The position numbers and the translations under genes are program-made. DNA of 64,000 nt. Origin: Peromyscus leucopus (taxonomy: Eukaryota > Chordata > Mammalia > Rodentia > Cricetidae). The notes under the pieces are model-generated. The model ran no database searches. It was not told where the DNA came from and worked only from the letters and a program-made list of their open reading frames with translations. Shown here one piece after another: positions 35,869 to 47,437 of this stretch. The stretch is from positions 35,551,030-35,615,029 of the forward strand of contig NC_051071.1 of assembly GCF_004664715.2 (NCBI RefSeq), written 5' to 3'. Numbering within the stretch: the first letter of the stretch is position 1; every line of letters starts with the position of its first letter.

Positions 35869-36835
35869 ACACAAAGGTGTTGTGTGAGGAGACAAATCAG
35901 GAAAGAAGAGGAAATCCCATTTATGAACATATATACTAAAACAAATCTAGGCAATTCAATCTCAAAGTATATAAACAGCTTTAGTCCTACATGGAGCTTT
36001 TCTTGAAAACGGACGCTACAGAACTTTCACACCTACGTCATTATAATTCATTTAGCTCTCAAAAGGGAAATAAACACATGCCCATTTTCAAATACCATGA
36101 AAGGTACCTGACCAAAGTAAAATGATTATTGATTTTTAAAAAATTCTAAACTAGGAGTAAGGGAGAATAAGTTGCCAAGAAAAAGCCTACACAAATTGCA
36201 CAGACATATCCTAGTTAATTGTCAAATGATAGATGCATACCCCCTTAAACCAGAAACAAAGAATTATTGTTTCCAATTCATACCTAGGTAATGAAATCAT
36301 TTTGTTTTTTCCTTTTCTGGGAAGAAAGAACTTAGTTTTCTTTATTTGGCCATGGCATGACAAATTGCTCCAGAATTTATGGGAACAAATAAGTCAGTAA
36401 TGCCATTAACAAATTATGGAATAAATAATACACCTTGTGTCTACAAAAATAACTAACATAGTTTTGCATACCAGCAGCCAAAAATCAAGAACTGAAGTCA
36501 TCAGCAAAATGTAAGTGTTGATTTAAATAAAATCAGCTCTTGAAAATGACATAAAATTATAAAATGCTACACAGAACATAGTAACAAAAATCGAGGTTAT
36601 GTACTATAGACTGAGACCTACTTAGTATTCTTCAGATAAAACAATCCTAAATAACTTAAAATATACCGTATTCAGAGATTGTCTGCACTGTTAATATATG
36701 AAAATTGTCTTCAATTAATGCATGGATTCAAACACCTTTACTCAAAACTCCAGCAAACCTAGTCATACAAATTGATAAAGTACACCCTAGACAGACATTC
36801 AGCCCTAAAAAAGGCTAACAGCCTATCCTCTGCAA
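35869..36835. other. AT-rich stretch without recognised features
   Basis: Nothing nameable over about 1 kb. Parts may be decayed L1. Confidence 0.4.
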
Positions 36836-36837
36836 CA

Positions 36838-37145
36838 ATGCTATAGAACTGTAAAACATTACATTTAGTGAAATAAGCCATGGGCAGAAGAAAGATCATG
36901 TTATCACACACAAATGTTCAGTCTAGAAGGGATGATCTCATAGTCTCAGAGAGCAGAATAGGATTACCAGAAAGTGAGGCCAATAGATAGGGTTAATAGG
37001 GACATGGGTACTGGTATTAAGTCACCTTAACTAAAGAATAAGACTTTTTAGTGTACTATTAAATATTATAAAGTAGCTTGTGATGATTTTACTTGCTCTC
37101 AGCACAAAGAAATAATAAAATTTTGAGTTGATAAAAATATTGTTA
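36838..37145 (+). mobile_element. L1M (mammal-wide) 3' end, sense
   Basis: 'TTAGTGAAATAAGCCATGGG', 'GATGATCTCATAGTCTCAGAG', 'AGCAGAATAGGATTACCAGA' and 'TTACTTGCTCTCAGCACAAAG' followed by AATAATAAAA are in the order of L1MA/L1MB 3' UTRs. Old, 5'-truncated. Confidence 0.75.
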
Positions 37146-38439
37146 TCCCTTAAATGCAATTGTTATGTTTATATGTATTACTTCAGAGTAAATTTAACTA
37201 AGTGAAGAATTGTCTACCTGAATATTTGCAAGCAGAATTAAATACTTTAAATCTGCATTTTATATATACACATAAATACATTATATCTTCATATGTCTCA
37301 TGAATTAAACATGTACATAAGCAAGTATCTTTCTGTTTATACACATATATTTTAGGAGTATAGTGATCAAATGCTTATATTTTGTGAAGGCATAATGGAG
37401 AAATGTATAATGAATACACAGGTATCACCTAGTAAATCATGGTCTTGAGTAGGATTAAAAGTAGTTACTCTACTTAATTACAGAATGTAAAACAGTTATT
37501 TACTATAAAATCCATGCAATGCTTCTCTCTCTAAAATATTCATCATTAAATTACAGATAGTGCTATGTAAATCCAAATGTGTACACTAATTAAGCAGTGT
37601 ATTATCAGCATAGACACCTATGAATATCATGTATAATTTGAGAGTTTTCCCAAAGTTGTTATAAAACGTTGCATCTCACAGCTAAGGCACTATAAAGAGA
37701 GCAAATTATTGAAAAAGAGAAAGAAAAAAGTCAGCTTGGTCCTTTACTCCTCCCTCCTTCCCTCACACTAATAGGCCAATAAAAATGTTTTAATCAGAAC
37801 TTGGATCATGTAAGAATTAAATGTCTCTTTTCTTCCATTTTGGGCACTCAGTCAAGAAACACTCTTTGTCTGTAAAACTAGTAAACATGATTTTCCATTT
37901 TTCACTATAAGAAATGATGTACATTGAGATGATCTGTGGAATGAGCAGGGTAAACTATCAGTGTATGCATCGGTGTATTGGAACAGGAATCTGGTTCCCC
38001 TTGCATGGCATCTGAGGAGGAATAGACAAGCTGGCTGAGATCCAAATGGTGGGCACTAACTACATTGGTCTCCAAACAGATCCATCTCAGAAACCTAGAA
38101 AAACCTATGAATTAGACATTATTAAAAATTATGTGTGTCCTTTTCAGGCAAATGACATAAATGATAAAAACTCAGCATATCTGCTCACCTGTGGATTAGT
38201 AAATCTTCGGTTAACTCCAACACCTGTGTCTTCCTCAGTGCCCATAGGAAGGGATTAGATCAAGTTTTCTAAGCCTCACCATGGTGACCAGTTAGAACTT
38301 CAGTCTTTGAACAGTCTTTGCTTCAGGAAGCAGTCTCTGCATTGAGCTTGTATAGCATCATCTTGGGATTATGTTTGTGCATCCATCCTCATCCTTACTA
38401 TTGCTATTGTTTTTGAGCATGTATGCTTGGTGTCATGCT
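37146..38439. other. Unannotated AT-rich stretch
   Basis: No nameable repeat. 37960-38250 has a slightly better composition and a 70-codon frame without recognised domain. Confidence 0.4.
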
Positions 38440-38650
38440 ATCTGCTGGGTATGCCATGCCCATTGCCCTTTTTAGCTATCAACAGCTAAAGTGACATCCT
38501 GCAGACTTACACAAGATCAGACCCATTTATGTTCTGGAGTGGAGGGGCTCAATCTCATGAAGCCCTACCCTTCTTGAAGCATTTGTAGACAGTTAACAAT
38601 TCCTGAGAAAGAAAGTTCCTTCTGAGTGTTATATCTATGCAAACATTATG
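38440..38650 (+). mobile_element. L1 3' UTR fragment, sense
   Basis: 'CCTGCAGACTTACACAAGATC', 'GAGTGGAGGGGCTCAATCTC', 'AAGCCCTACCCTTCTTGAAG' and 'AGACAGTTAACAATTCCTGAG' match a muroid L1 3' UTR block related to the one at 1040-1180. No terminal A-tail is visible. Confidence 0.6.
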
Positions 38651-39159
38651 CAAACTTCTGTAAGAAATCTAAACTAATATCCTTGGTTCACTAATCTACA
38701 GTGTGTAGAACTATTTCCTTTTGGTTTTTGTTGAAGTAAGTAGACATTAGTTTCTCTTCCTAGGAAAAGTCGCATAACACTATAGTTTGTATTGTTGTAT
38801 GACCTCCATGATTTCCAAATTCAGAGATTGACAACACATGTTTATTCCCTCTTAGGATGCAGCAGTGGGCATCATGACCATCTCTTGTGGTTAGGCAGCT
38901 ATAGCTATTCTCAATACCCTCTTGCTCTTTCCTCTAGAACTCAGAAGACTCAGACAAACTTCCATCAGTTAGGATCTTGGCTGATTGTAGGTGTAAGATT
39001 GCTACAACCCTTTATCAATACACAAACATTTTTTCTTTTCTCATCAAAGGAAAAGTGCGTTTCACTGGACATTGATTTGGTGAGAAATTGGTGTTTTATA
39101 TTAGGGTTCTATGTAATGCTATCTTAAAATATGCATCAGTGTTTTATTATTGCTTTTGT
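38651..39159. other. Unannotated stretch
   Basis: Single-copy-looking; a 111-codon plus-strand frame (38792-39127) shows no known domain and ends in AT-rich DNA. Not called. Confidence 0.35.
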
Positions 39160-39519
39160 GATTGCTGCTGTGGGATGTCATTCTGTATGTTGTGAATATG
39201 TGTTGCTCTGATTGGTTGATAAATAAAGTGCTGATTGGCCAGTAGCCAGGCAGAAGTATAAGTGGAGCAAACAGATGAAAAGATTTCTAGGAAGAGGAGA
39301 GGCTGAGTTAGGAGTTGTCAGCCAGACACAGAGGAAGCAAGATGTCAAGGCAGAACTGAGAAAAGGTTCTATTACGTGGCTAAACAAGATAAGAATTATG
39401 GGTTAATTTAAGTGTAAGAGCTAGTCAGTGATAAGCATGAGCTAACGGTCAAGCAGTTATAAATAATATTAAGCCTCTGAATAAGTGATGGACACAGGAA
39501 AACTCTACCTACAGAATAC
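39160..39519 (+). mobile_element. Solo LTR, TGCTGTGGGATG family (copy 2)
   Basis: A 348-bp LTR at 39166-39513, sharing 'TGCTGTGGGATG', 'GTGCTGATTGGCCAGTAGCC', 'AGTGATAAGCATGAGCTAAC', 'AAGCAGTTATAAATAATATT' and a CTACA end with 23251-23599. Flanking hexamers GATTGC and GAATAC agree at 4 of 6, a worn TSD. No internal sequence. A later mini-SINE inserted at its 3' boundary (39528-39581). Confidence 0.88.
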
Positions 39520-39596
39520 CCTACTCTTATATTTTTGGTTGTGAGCGTAGCCTTTAACGGCTGAGCCATCTCTCCAGCCCCAGAATACCCTACTCT
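39513..39596 (-). mobile_element. 54-nt B2-head mini-SINE with perfect 15-bp TSD, antisense
   Basis: The insert 39528-39581 is flanked by identical 15-mers AGAATACCCTACTCT (39513-39527 and 39582-39596). On the minus strand it starts with the B2-type tRNA head GGGGCTGGAGAGATGGCTCA, continues 'GCCGTTAAAGGCTACGCTCA', and ends 'CAACCAAAAATATA'. The rest of B2 is missing, as if the head had been joined to the 'GGCTCACAACC' part. The TSD shows it inserted as this short unit and did not decay from a longer one. Possibly a dedicated short SINE family or a retrotransposed RNA fragment. Confidence 0.85.
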
Positions 39597-40424
39597 AAGT
39601 AATGTAACAACTGATCATTTTTAAAATAAGTCCTTCACAGTGTTTCATTTATAAATGCATCTGTGCCATCGGTGCTTAAAAATGTTACTGAAACAGTAGG
39701 TCAACAATTGCTAAGGAGATGAATACATGCTAAATTCTAAATGCCAAATGCCTAGATGAGATTATTTTCCTGGCCACTTCTTTGAGACATTGGAGTTTAT
39801 TTTAATATTTTCTTTTCCTTTCTTTTTGTATCCATTTTATTAACCATCCATAATATATGTCTGTTGAGGTATTTGTCATTGGTGTATAATACTCATATAT
39901 TGTGTGATTATACTAGTATTCTTTAATTCTTTCTTACAGTGCTTTTAGCAACTCAAACTTTAGGCATTTAAAAATCTATACAACATAAAAATGTAAACGG
40001 GGTGCCTCTGCATCCATCCAGTAATCTACAGGCTTGGGTTTAGCTATATCCTTTAAGGTAAGACTATAATTTGAATTTTTCTCAAAAATAAAAGCATCAC
40101 TTCTGGTAGCTCCTTTCTCTGATCAGTTCCATTAGATTTTACAATTCTTTATTTCTATACCTAATTTTCTAAAATTTTCAAATTAATTCAATTACAATAT
40201 CCACTTAGGCTATGTTGGTAATATACATCATCATAGTATTTGTTAACATATTCAATAAAATAGACCATGAATACCTCTGAACTGCTCATTTGAAAATCAT
40301 TAAAACTGTAAATAATATATATATATCAATGCAAAACAAGAAAAAATAACCATTGAAATTAAGCAATTTGCAAGTTTTCAAAATGTATATTAAATAAATA
40401 AAATTATAGGCTATGCAGTAAGAT
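39597..40424. other. AT-rich stretch without recognised features
   Basis: Nothing nameable. AT-rich, with a short (TA)n at 40316-40325. Confidence 0.4.
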
Positions 40425-40600
40425 ATCATTGAGTTTAATTCAGGCTCATCAATTTTCTAGATGTAGGACTCAGGCATGACTTAATGTCTCTGGGCCTCCT
40501 TTTCCTTACTTTTATATGAAAATGACTGCTTGATGACATAATGTATTCAATATACTCAGGAAAATACTTGAGAGATAGTGAATGTTGAGTAAATTACAAT
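40425..40600 (+). mobile_element. MIR SINE, sense
   Basis: 'CTCATCAATTTTCTAGATGT', 'AGGACTCAGGCATGACTTAA', 'TGTCTCTGGGCCTCCTTTTCC' and 'TGAAAATGACTGCTTGATGAC' follow the MIR consensus, including the CORE region, and continue into 'GAATGTTGAGTAAATT'. Old and mammal-wide. Confidence 0.82.
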
Positions 40601-41335
40601 CAGCAATTATTAATTTTACAGTTATACTTAGATATCTTATTATGTTTCTGCATTAGATTTTTCTCTCAAAGAAGTCATTTTGCTGAGTGTTCCTTAATTT
40701 TTTTTGCCATTTACATTGTTCCTATAAAAACTGTCACATACAAATGTTAAAATTGGCATTTCCTTCTCTAATGTCTGTTAATATTCCTTTAGATTTATAA
40801 AACTTATCTAAGAAATGCAAAATTATAATTGCAAATTTGTTCTTAGCTTGAATTGGAATATGTTGTATTTAGACAGCAAGTAAAATGTTAATATTTGCTT
40901 TTTTATGATATGAAGATGACTGTCTTTGTATTTCATTTTTTGGGGGAAATATTAAAAAAGGATGTTACATCTATGGAATTCCCATTGTATTCTTACTAAA
41001 ACATTAAGATAATGCATCAGATAATTCACATCTGTACTGAGATTAATAACATTCTTTTACTATGATGACAATTCTTTTAATATCCTGTTGAAGCCAAGAA
41101 GATAATATTTCATTTATGCTTTGTATTAATACCCATAAATGATATTATTACTTTGCTACTTCCTTTGTCAGATGTAAATGAGTCCCATAAAATAAATTAT
41201 ACAAAACTCCATGGTATTTTGTTCTAGGAAGCAGTTTATAGAACATTTGAAGTAATCTAAATGAAAATTTTAAATGAAGAATAAATTTGCTAAATTTTCA
41301 ATATTTTAGAGATATTTTGCAGTGAACCTTGACAT
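40601..41335. other. AT-rich stretch without recognised features
   Basis: No named feature. Confidence 0.4.
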
Positions 41336-41339
41336 TGAG

Positions 41340-41472
41340 TTAACAGTATTTTGGGTGGGATGAGAGGTGAAGATGAATTTGGGAAGAGTTGAGGAGGAAC
41401 AGAAAATGAGTACAATTAAAATATACCATGTGACATTCTTAAAGGCTTAAAAATGTTATTTAAAAAAGAAAT
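41340..41472 (+). mobile_element. L1 3' terminus, sense, short
   Basis: Purine-rich 'GGGTGGGATGAGAGGTGAAG', 'GAGTTGAGGAGGAACAGAAA', then 'AAAATATACCATGTGACATTC' and an A-rich tail. This is the last about 130 bases of an old rodent L1. Confidence 0.55.
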
Positions 41473-41783
41473 AATCTAGTCAATTTATATGTTATCAGTA
41501 TATATTTAGGGGAGAAAACTTGAAAGAGTTCAAGAGATAGATAAAGACAGAAAATAAAAGGTAGGAAATTATGGAGAAATGTACAGGTAGATGTGAAGAG
41601 AAAACCGTTTGAAAAGCAATGTTTCTGTTTCCCTAGCAGTGGAGTGACTCTGAAAGGCAAAATTGCAGTAGCTATTCTTTTATTCATACTTATTACACTT
41701 ACACTTAATTACATCATGATCTGGCCTTGCTTTGCTTGAGTTTCTCTGTGAAGTGGAATGTAGGTATACAATAATGGGAAAAA

Positions 41784-41786
<3 letters not shown>

Positions 41787-41835
<49 letters not shown>

Positions 41836-41839
41836 TGTT
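41787..41839 (+). repeat. (GT)n microsatellite
   Basis: About 26 GT units with one TA interruption near 41828. Likely length-variable. Confidence 0.97.
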
Positions 41840-43635
41840 GCTTCCAGTACTTTTTAGAATAGTGTAGAAAGACAAAGGTTAAAACTTTTGTTTTTGATAT
41901 GGACTTCCAAGATAAGCAGGGGACTGGCTCTATTCCCCAAACTCCGCCTTTGTCGTCAATCTAAGGATATGTTAATAAGAATATTAGTGCACTTAATTTA
42001 TGTTAACCTTTCTGTCTCATGATCTTGTATGTCTTCCACCAGTGTCTATGTTTTATGATTTCTTGCACAAAGCCTTTTCACTTATTTTAGCATTCTCTGC
42101 CAGGATCCATTACCATAAAATTACCTTTTGGTTACTTAATCAATTTCATCTCTCTTCTAATGTTTCATTCCCTATGAATACTTACATATGCTTCAGCCAT
42201 TTTATACCTCCCCAAATATTTAACAATCTGATTAAATAAATATCATAAAATATTGTCATTAAGTACATAAACATTCATAATCACAGTTCTTACATGTTAT
42301 GTATGATATTGACTTTAAAATTAGTGGCACATGTTTAAAACCACATTTGGAAGCATTCCAAGTTTCATGTAGAAAATATTACATAAATGAAAATATCAGA
42401 AGCATAGATTTTTTATAAAAGACTAATACATGGACCCTGCCATTAACAATATTTATAAAATAGTGGATGTATTTGGCATGTTATTAATCATCACTCAGCC
42501 ATGATTTGGTGATAAATATTAGAATTCATTTTCATAATAAAAGATTTAGCAGATTTTCAGTAAAAAAAATATATTTGCCTTTGTAAAGAAAAGTACTGAC
42601 ATTTTGCAACTGTACAATTTAAATCATAAACTCAAACACACTTGCAGCTATGTTTAGTACTGAACGTTTTTCAGGACCTTGCACAATATAAAGGCTAATT
42701 TGACTCTTGAGAATAAAAGAGATAAAAATTGTCATAACTTAAATATAAAATTTAACTTACTTAAGAGTCTCACAATAAGTATATGCTATCAGTAATAAGA
42801 GAGGTTAATCAAAATTCTGAGAAGAAATAAACAAATCAGAATGTTCCCAGATATCATTAGCAGCAAGTGAAAATTTGTATAAATTACTGTATCTAATAAG
42901 AATGAACCAGTTTAAGGCTCTGGGGAAGTATTTTAAGATTGGACTAATGTGACTTAATACTATAAATATCTCAAATAACAATAAATTGTAAGCTCAATGT
43001 AATTTGAATTTAAATCTTTACAGTGTTGATTGTGGAGGTTTATAAGTTTAAAATTTTTCTGGAAGGTTAAAAGGCTAAGAATGTCTATATGAAGACTAAC
43101 AAAATTGAGCACCAGACCTCCAACATATTAAAACTATTTCAAAATTGTATCTTCTGAGACTATGTGATAAATGGGTATTAAAATACAAATGGGTCATTGG
43201 AGTCAAATATAAAATTTTAAATAAAGGCCATAAAAAAGCATAGGTCAAAGGTCATATTAAAGTCAAATTAGATGAAAATATATTGCTCAATAAATGATGA
43301 AAGTGATATTGATTCTTCTATTGGAAAAAGTGTATATTTACATAATATTATGAACAAAAATAAACTCTTCATTAAAAATATTAAAATATATATATCAAAC
43401 ATTTAAAATAACATGTGGGCAAACAGCTTTATGAAAATAGTTTATTTCACAGAAATAAAAATAAATCATGAAATTAGACTGACATACAAAATAAATGACT
43501 CCAATTGAAAGTACAATATAAAATGATAGAAGTAAATTATACTCTTAGACAAAGTGTTCCACATGTGTTATGTTACCCCACATATTAGGTTTTAAAGAAA
43601 ATTCCTGCCAGTTTTCCACAGAAAAATCTGAATAG
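41840..43635. other. AT-rich stretch, possibly decayed L1M in part
   Basis: Very AT-rich. From about 43200 the A-rich plus strand would fit a decayed sense L1M ORF2, but no segment is good enough to call on its own. Confidence 0.35.
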
Positions 43636-43639
43636 CATG

Positions 43640-43862
43640 AAATTAATAATTTTTATACTAGAGGTCAGTAAATCAAAACTATATGAAGTTACTCACTTCT
43701 CTAATAATCATAGTAATTGAATTGAGACAATGAGATACTATTTCTTACTCATCAGATTTACAAGTATCAATTGATGAAACAAAGGTGATGAGATTCTGAA
43801 GAAATCTCCATAAACTGATTGTGTAAGGTGCAGAAGCCTGTGGTATAGCTGTGCCACTCTTC
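43640..43862 (+). mobile_element. Old L1M (L1ME/L1MD-like) fragment, sense
   Basis: 'GACAATGAGATACTATTTCTTAC', 'TCATCAGATTTACAAGTATC' and 'AAAGGTGATGAGATTCTGAAG' resemble the end of ORF2 in old L1M elements ('AATGAGATACCATTTTTTACCTATCAGATTGGCAAAAATT'-like order). Diverged; limits estimated. Confidence 0.5.
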
Positions 43863-44254
43863 AATCTGATTCCAAGTTAGTAGATCTCATGTCTGTACAG
43901 ACCTGATTTCTAAGCATACTCTCATAGATTTGCATGAACTGAATGGCCAAGGACATCAATTTATTTTCTCTCACTGCTAAAGAACAGAAATCTAAATTCA
44001 AAGAATATGACAGGTAATTCACAGATCCTCTGAGAAAGAATTCCTCCCTTTTTGGTCCCATCACTCTGGTATCTCTGGACCATTCCTGGCACTCCTTACC
44101 ATTTGAAAACATCCCTGAAATAATTGCATCTCTCCACCAGCCAGTCTTGCCTATCTGTATATGAACTTCCCTATTCTGATGAAGACAAAGCATTAATATT
44201 AAAACTCACCTTTATACATAATGGATTCATTTTTCTATTCTCCTTTTTAATTGA
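43863..44254. other. Unannotated stretch with a 110-codon minus-strand frame
   Basis: The minus-strand frame 43861-44193 shows no domain I know, and overlaps the likely L1M fragment only at its edge. I see no splice or promoter context that would support a gene. Confidence 0.35.
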
Positions 44255-44537
44255 AAATAAATTTTCTTTCATACAATATTTTTATTGAAGTTTCCCCTCC
44301 TCCTATTCTTTCCAGATTCTCCCTGCTTTCCTACAAACCAAACCCACACACTTTTTCTCTTTCATTAGAAAATAAACAGGCATATAAACTAATGATAATG
44401 ATGATGGTTAAAATAAATTATGGCAAAATAAGATAAAAACAAACAACCAGAATAAATAGGGCAAAACAAACAGAAAATGAGCCAAAAATGCAGAAGAAAC
44501 ACATATAGACACTGAGACACACACATTTACACACAGA
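44255..44537 (-). mobile_element. L1 (Lx-type) 3' UTR, antisense, left part
   Basis: 'CCTCCTCCTATTCTTTCCAG', 'ACTTTTTCTCTTTCATTAGA', 'AAATAAACAGGCATATAAAC' and 'GAAACACATATAGACACTGAG' follow the reversed Lx 3' UTR, parallel to 30560-30830. It breaks at the LTR insertion (44538) and resumes at 45016. Confidence 0.85.
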
Positions 44538-45021
44538 TGTTGTGATATTTTAATTGTGCTAAAATGTGATTTTATTTGTATGTTAATTAAATAAAGTTTG
44601 CCTGGAGATCACAGGTCACATAGCAAGATCACACAGAGAGCCATAAACAGAAGTCACGCGGTGGTAGCCCATGCCTTTAATCAGATCACATGGCAGGCAG
44701 AGTCTCTGTGTGGTCAAGGACACAGCCAAGCATGGTGACATGAGCCTGTAATCCCAGTAGCAACCATAGAGACTTGGAAGTATGTATAGACAAGCAGTGA
44801 CAAGGAAGTCATGTGGTTGGGCTTAGAGTCAATGAGAAAGCAGAACCAAAAGTCAATAAATACACAGGTTAGACGGGAAGAAGCTCTGTGGGGAAGTGAT
44901 GGTGAGGTGGGAAGATAAGGCTAGTCTTGGCTCTTCGCTAGTTCTCTTTGACTATTACATATGTATTTGGCTCTGGGTTTCTTATTTAATAAGACTGTTT
45001 AGAAATTCATCTACACACAGA
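44532..45021 (+). mobile_element. Solo LTR with embedded B1-like modules (copy 2), perfect 6-bp TSD
   Basis: The 478-bp LTR 44538-45015 runs from 'TGTTGTGATATTTTAATTGTG' through 'AATAAAGTTTGCCTGGAGATC', B1-like pieces ('GGTGGTAGCCCATGCCTTTAATC', 'CCAAGCATGGTGACATGAGCC') to a 'TCATCTACA' end. CACAGA flanks it on both sides (44532-44537, 45016-45021); six bases fits ERVK-type integration. It lies inside an antisense Lx L1, so it is younger than that L1. It belongs to the same family as 6349-6822. Confidence 0.92.
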
Positions 45022-45605
45022 AAACCCATAAAAACAAAACTAGAGAATGTAATATACAAGCAAAATATCTGGACTGAAAAACAAACCCTGGAAAAGAATT
45101 ATGAGACAATATTCCTCCAAAAATACCACTGGGTTCCTTTTGCATTGGCTATCTACTGCTGAGCATAGGGTATGCCCTTAAATGAGATTTTTATACTCAA
45201 TGAGACTCTCTGTTGGAGAAAACAATTCTTTTCCTTCATGAGCAGTTGTCAAGTGGAGATAGATTTTAGGTTAGGGGATTTTAGGCTAGGGATGAGGTCT
45301 TGTGTCTAATGCCTTTATCAGCATTAGAACATCATCTGGTGCAGACCTGTGCAGGCCCTGTGCATACTGCCACAGTCTCTGTGAGTTCATACATACTTCA
45401 GTACTGTTGTGTCTATAAGTCCTTGTTTCCTGGTGTCTTCTATTTCCAGTGGCTCTTACAATCTTTCTGCCTCCTTCTCTTCAGTTCCCTGAGCCCCAAG
45501 GGGAGGGATTAGACAGAGTTATCCCATTTAGGACTGAATGTTCCAAGGTCTCTCACTCTCTGCACAGAATGGACTCATTTTAACTTAGATGAAGCTGCAG
45601 AAATT
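45016..45605 (-). mobile_element. L1 (Lx-type) 3' UTR, antisense, right part
   Basis: Continues the L1 cut by the LTR: 'GAGACTCTCTGTTGGAGAAAA', 'GACCTGTGCAGGCCCTGTGC', 'GCCACAGTCTCTGTGAGTTC', 'CTTACAATCTTTCTGCCTCC', 'CTGAGCCCCAAGGGGAGGGA' and 'AAGGTCTCTCACTCTCTGCAC' are in the reversed Lx order. The two parts together span about 870 bases of L1. Confidence 0.88.
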
Positions 45606-45869
45606 CTATTATAAACAAAAACATATTTTAAGGGTCTTAATCATCTAGTGGTGGTGAACTCAATTTTGTGAGAAATTATATAATCAAGTACGCTGGTCAT
45701 GCCTTTAACTACATGGCATTATCTGTGACATAAAAGGAATAATATTTAACAAGAAAATACATCACAATACTATATGTCTTGGGTAAAAATGTAAACCAAC
45801 CATCTGTCCATTATTATAAGTAATGACTAACCAATGACGTGGATGCATGGTGTGACTATTGAAGGTAAT
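45606..45869. other. Unannotated AT-rich stretch
   Basis: Nothing recognised between the L1 and the B1. Confidence 0.4.
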
Positions 45870-46030
45870 AAAAGTTAAGAACGGGCCGGGCGTTGGTGGC
45901 GCACGCCTTTAATCCCAGCACTCGGGAGGCAGAGTCAGGCGGATCTCTGTGAGTTCGAGGCCAGCCTGGGCTACCAAGTGAGCTCCAGGAAAGGCGCAAA
46001 GCTACACAGAGAAACCCTGTCTCGAAAAAC

Positions 46031-46085
<55 letters not shown>

Positions 46086-46091
46086 AAGAAC
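45870..46091 (+). mobile_element. B1 SINE, sense, very young: 51-base pure A-run and 13-bp TSD
   Basis: Full-length B1 starting 'GGGCCGGGCGTTGGTGGCGC' with the cricetid-like 'CTACCAAGTGAGCTCCAGG' and intact CpGs. The A-run 46032-46082 is uninterrupted. AAAAGTTAAGAAC flanks it at 45870-45882 and 46079-46091. A long pure tail is the mark of a very recent insertion, since such tails shrink quickly. The lysine-rich 62-codon frame across it is artefactual. Confidence 0.97.
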
Positions 46092-46424
46092 ATAGTAGGT
46101 GTCAAAAGGTATGTTTATAGATGCTTACATGTAGGGAAGATGAAAATATATAGAACATTTTGTTGACAAATATAAAATAAACTATATAAGAATTCAGGGT
46201 TACCTGTACATTAACTTTAGGACACTGGTTATCTTTAAGGTGGGAAACTGGTGAATGAGATTAGGGACAAATAAATGCTTTAATATATTTATAAGTTTCA
46301 TGATCATTACAAGGCACAGAGATTTGAATAAAGAAGTTAAAATATTTATATCTAATACAATTGAAAGACAGGTGAAGAGTGCATTAAGTTCTTTGAACTA
46401 CTGATTTATGAGAATAAAATTCTT
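46092..46424. other. Unannotated AT-rich stretch
   Basis: Nothing recognised. Confidence 0.4.
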
Positions 46425-46605
46425 CGTTGTTTGGAGTTATCCTCTACATCACAGGATATCTAGATAGTTAATGACCTTGTTGGTTTCTGTCCACTAGATG
46501 CCAGTAGCAAACCTCACCATTTCTCAAATTGGGACAACACAAAATGTAAGCAAATATTTTGTGTGGGAGTAAAATTCATCTCTGGATGAGAAACAATACA
46601 GGGTT
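46425..46605 (-). mobile_element. MER5A-type hAT-Charlie DNA transposon relic, antisense
   Basis: 'TCGTTGTTTGGAGTTATCCT', 'CATCACAGGATATCTAGATAG', 'CCACTAGATGCCAGTAGCAA', 'AATTGGGACAACACAAAATG' and 'TGGATGAGAAACAATA' follow the reversed MER5A consensus in order. It is an ancient non-autonomous element shared by placental mammals. Almost full length (about 180 bases), strongly diverged. Confidence 0.85.
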
Positions 46606-46844
46606 TATTTAAATTAGGTTGATGTAATATGATAATATATGTGTAATTCTTGTATTTTTGATTTCATACTATATTGAAGATAACTGTCACCATAAGACCA
46701 TGTAAACCAATTATTAAATGTACCATATTATACAGATCTAAAAGAACAAGTAACCTAGAAAACTTGCAAGTTTTTGTGATTGTTTAAAATTGATACATCA
46801 AGGAAAGAAAATTCCATTTTCACTAAAGACATGCAAAGGTTTTT

Positions 46845-47386
46845 CCGGGTTGTAAAAGAATGGCAAATGATCAGCAGATGGGAACAAACACAGACTCACA
46901 GCCAGACCTCAAGCAGAGAGTGAGAGACCTTGGATCACTCAGCCCAAAACAGAATGTCTTTATCAAGTCCCTTCCCTCAGGGTTTAGGGAACCCTGGGAA
47001 AAGTAGATGGGAAGAATGTTATGATCCAGCATGGTTAGAGGACACCAAGAAAATAAACCCCTCTAAATCAACGAGATCAAAGTACTTATGAACTCAGAAA
47101 AACTGAGGCAGTATGTGCAGGGCCCTCACTGGTCTGCACCAGTTGGTGTCCATGAGTTAAAATGAGAAGTAGGCAAACGCCCCCATCCCTAACCTAGAAC
47201 AATCTCTATTTGATAACCACTTGCTGTTGAAATTTTAGTTTTCTCTAAAGGAGTCTCCCTAGGGAAATAAACTACTCTTAAGGATAGGCCCCATGCCCAG
47301 TAGTAGATGGCCAACAGAAACAAAAACTCACTGGCATCTTTTGAGGTTCCTTATGTCATGGTATTGTGTCTGGTCTTTTCCTATTC

Positions 47387-47437
<51 letters not shown>

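Noticed and set aside
38792..39127. 111-codon plus-strand frame
   Set aside because: No domain, no plausible Kozak or splice context, and it ends in AT-rich DNA next to an LTR.
43861..44193. 110-codon minus-strand frame
   Set aside because: No recognised domain; nothing on either side looks like a promoter or exon border.
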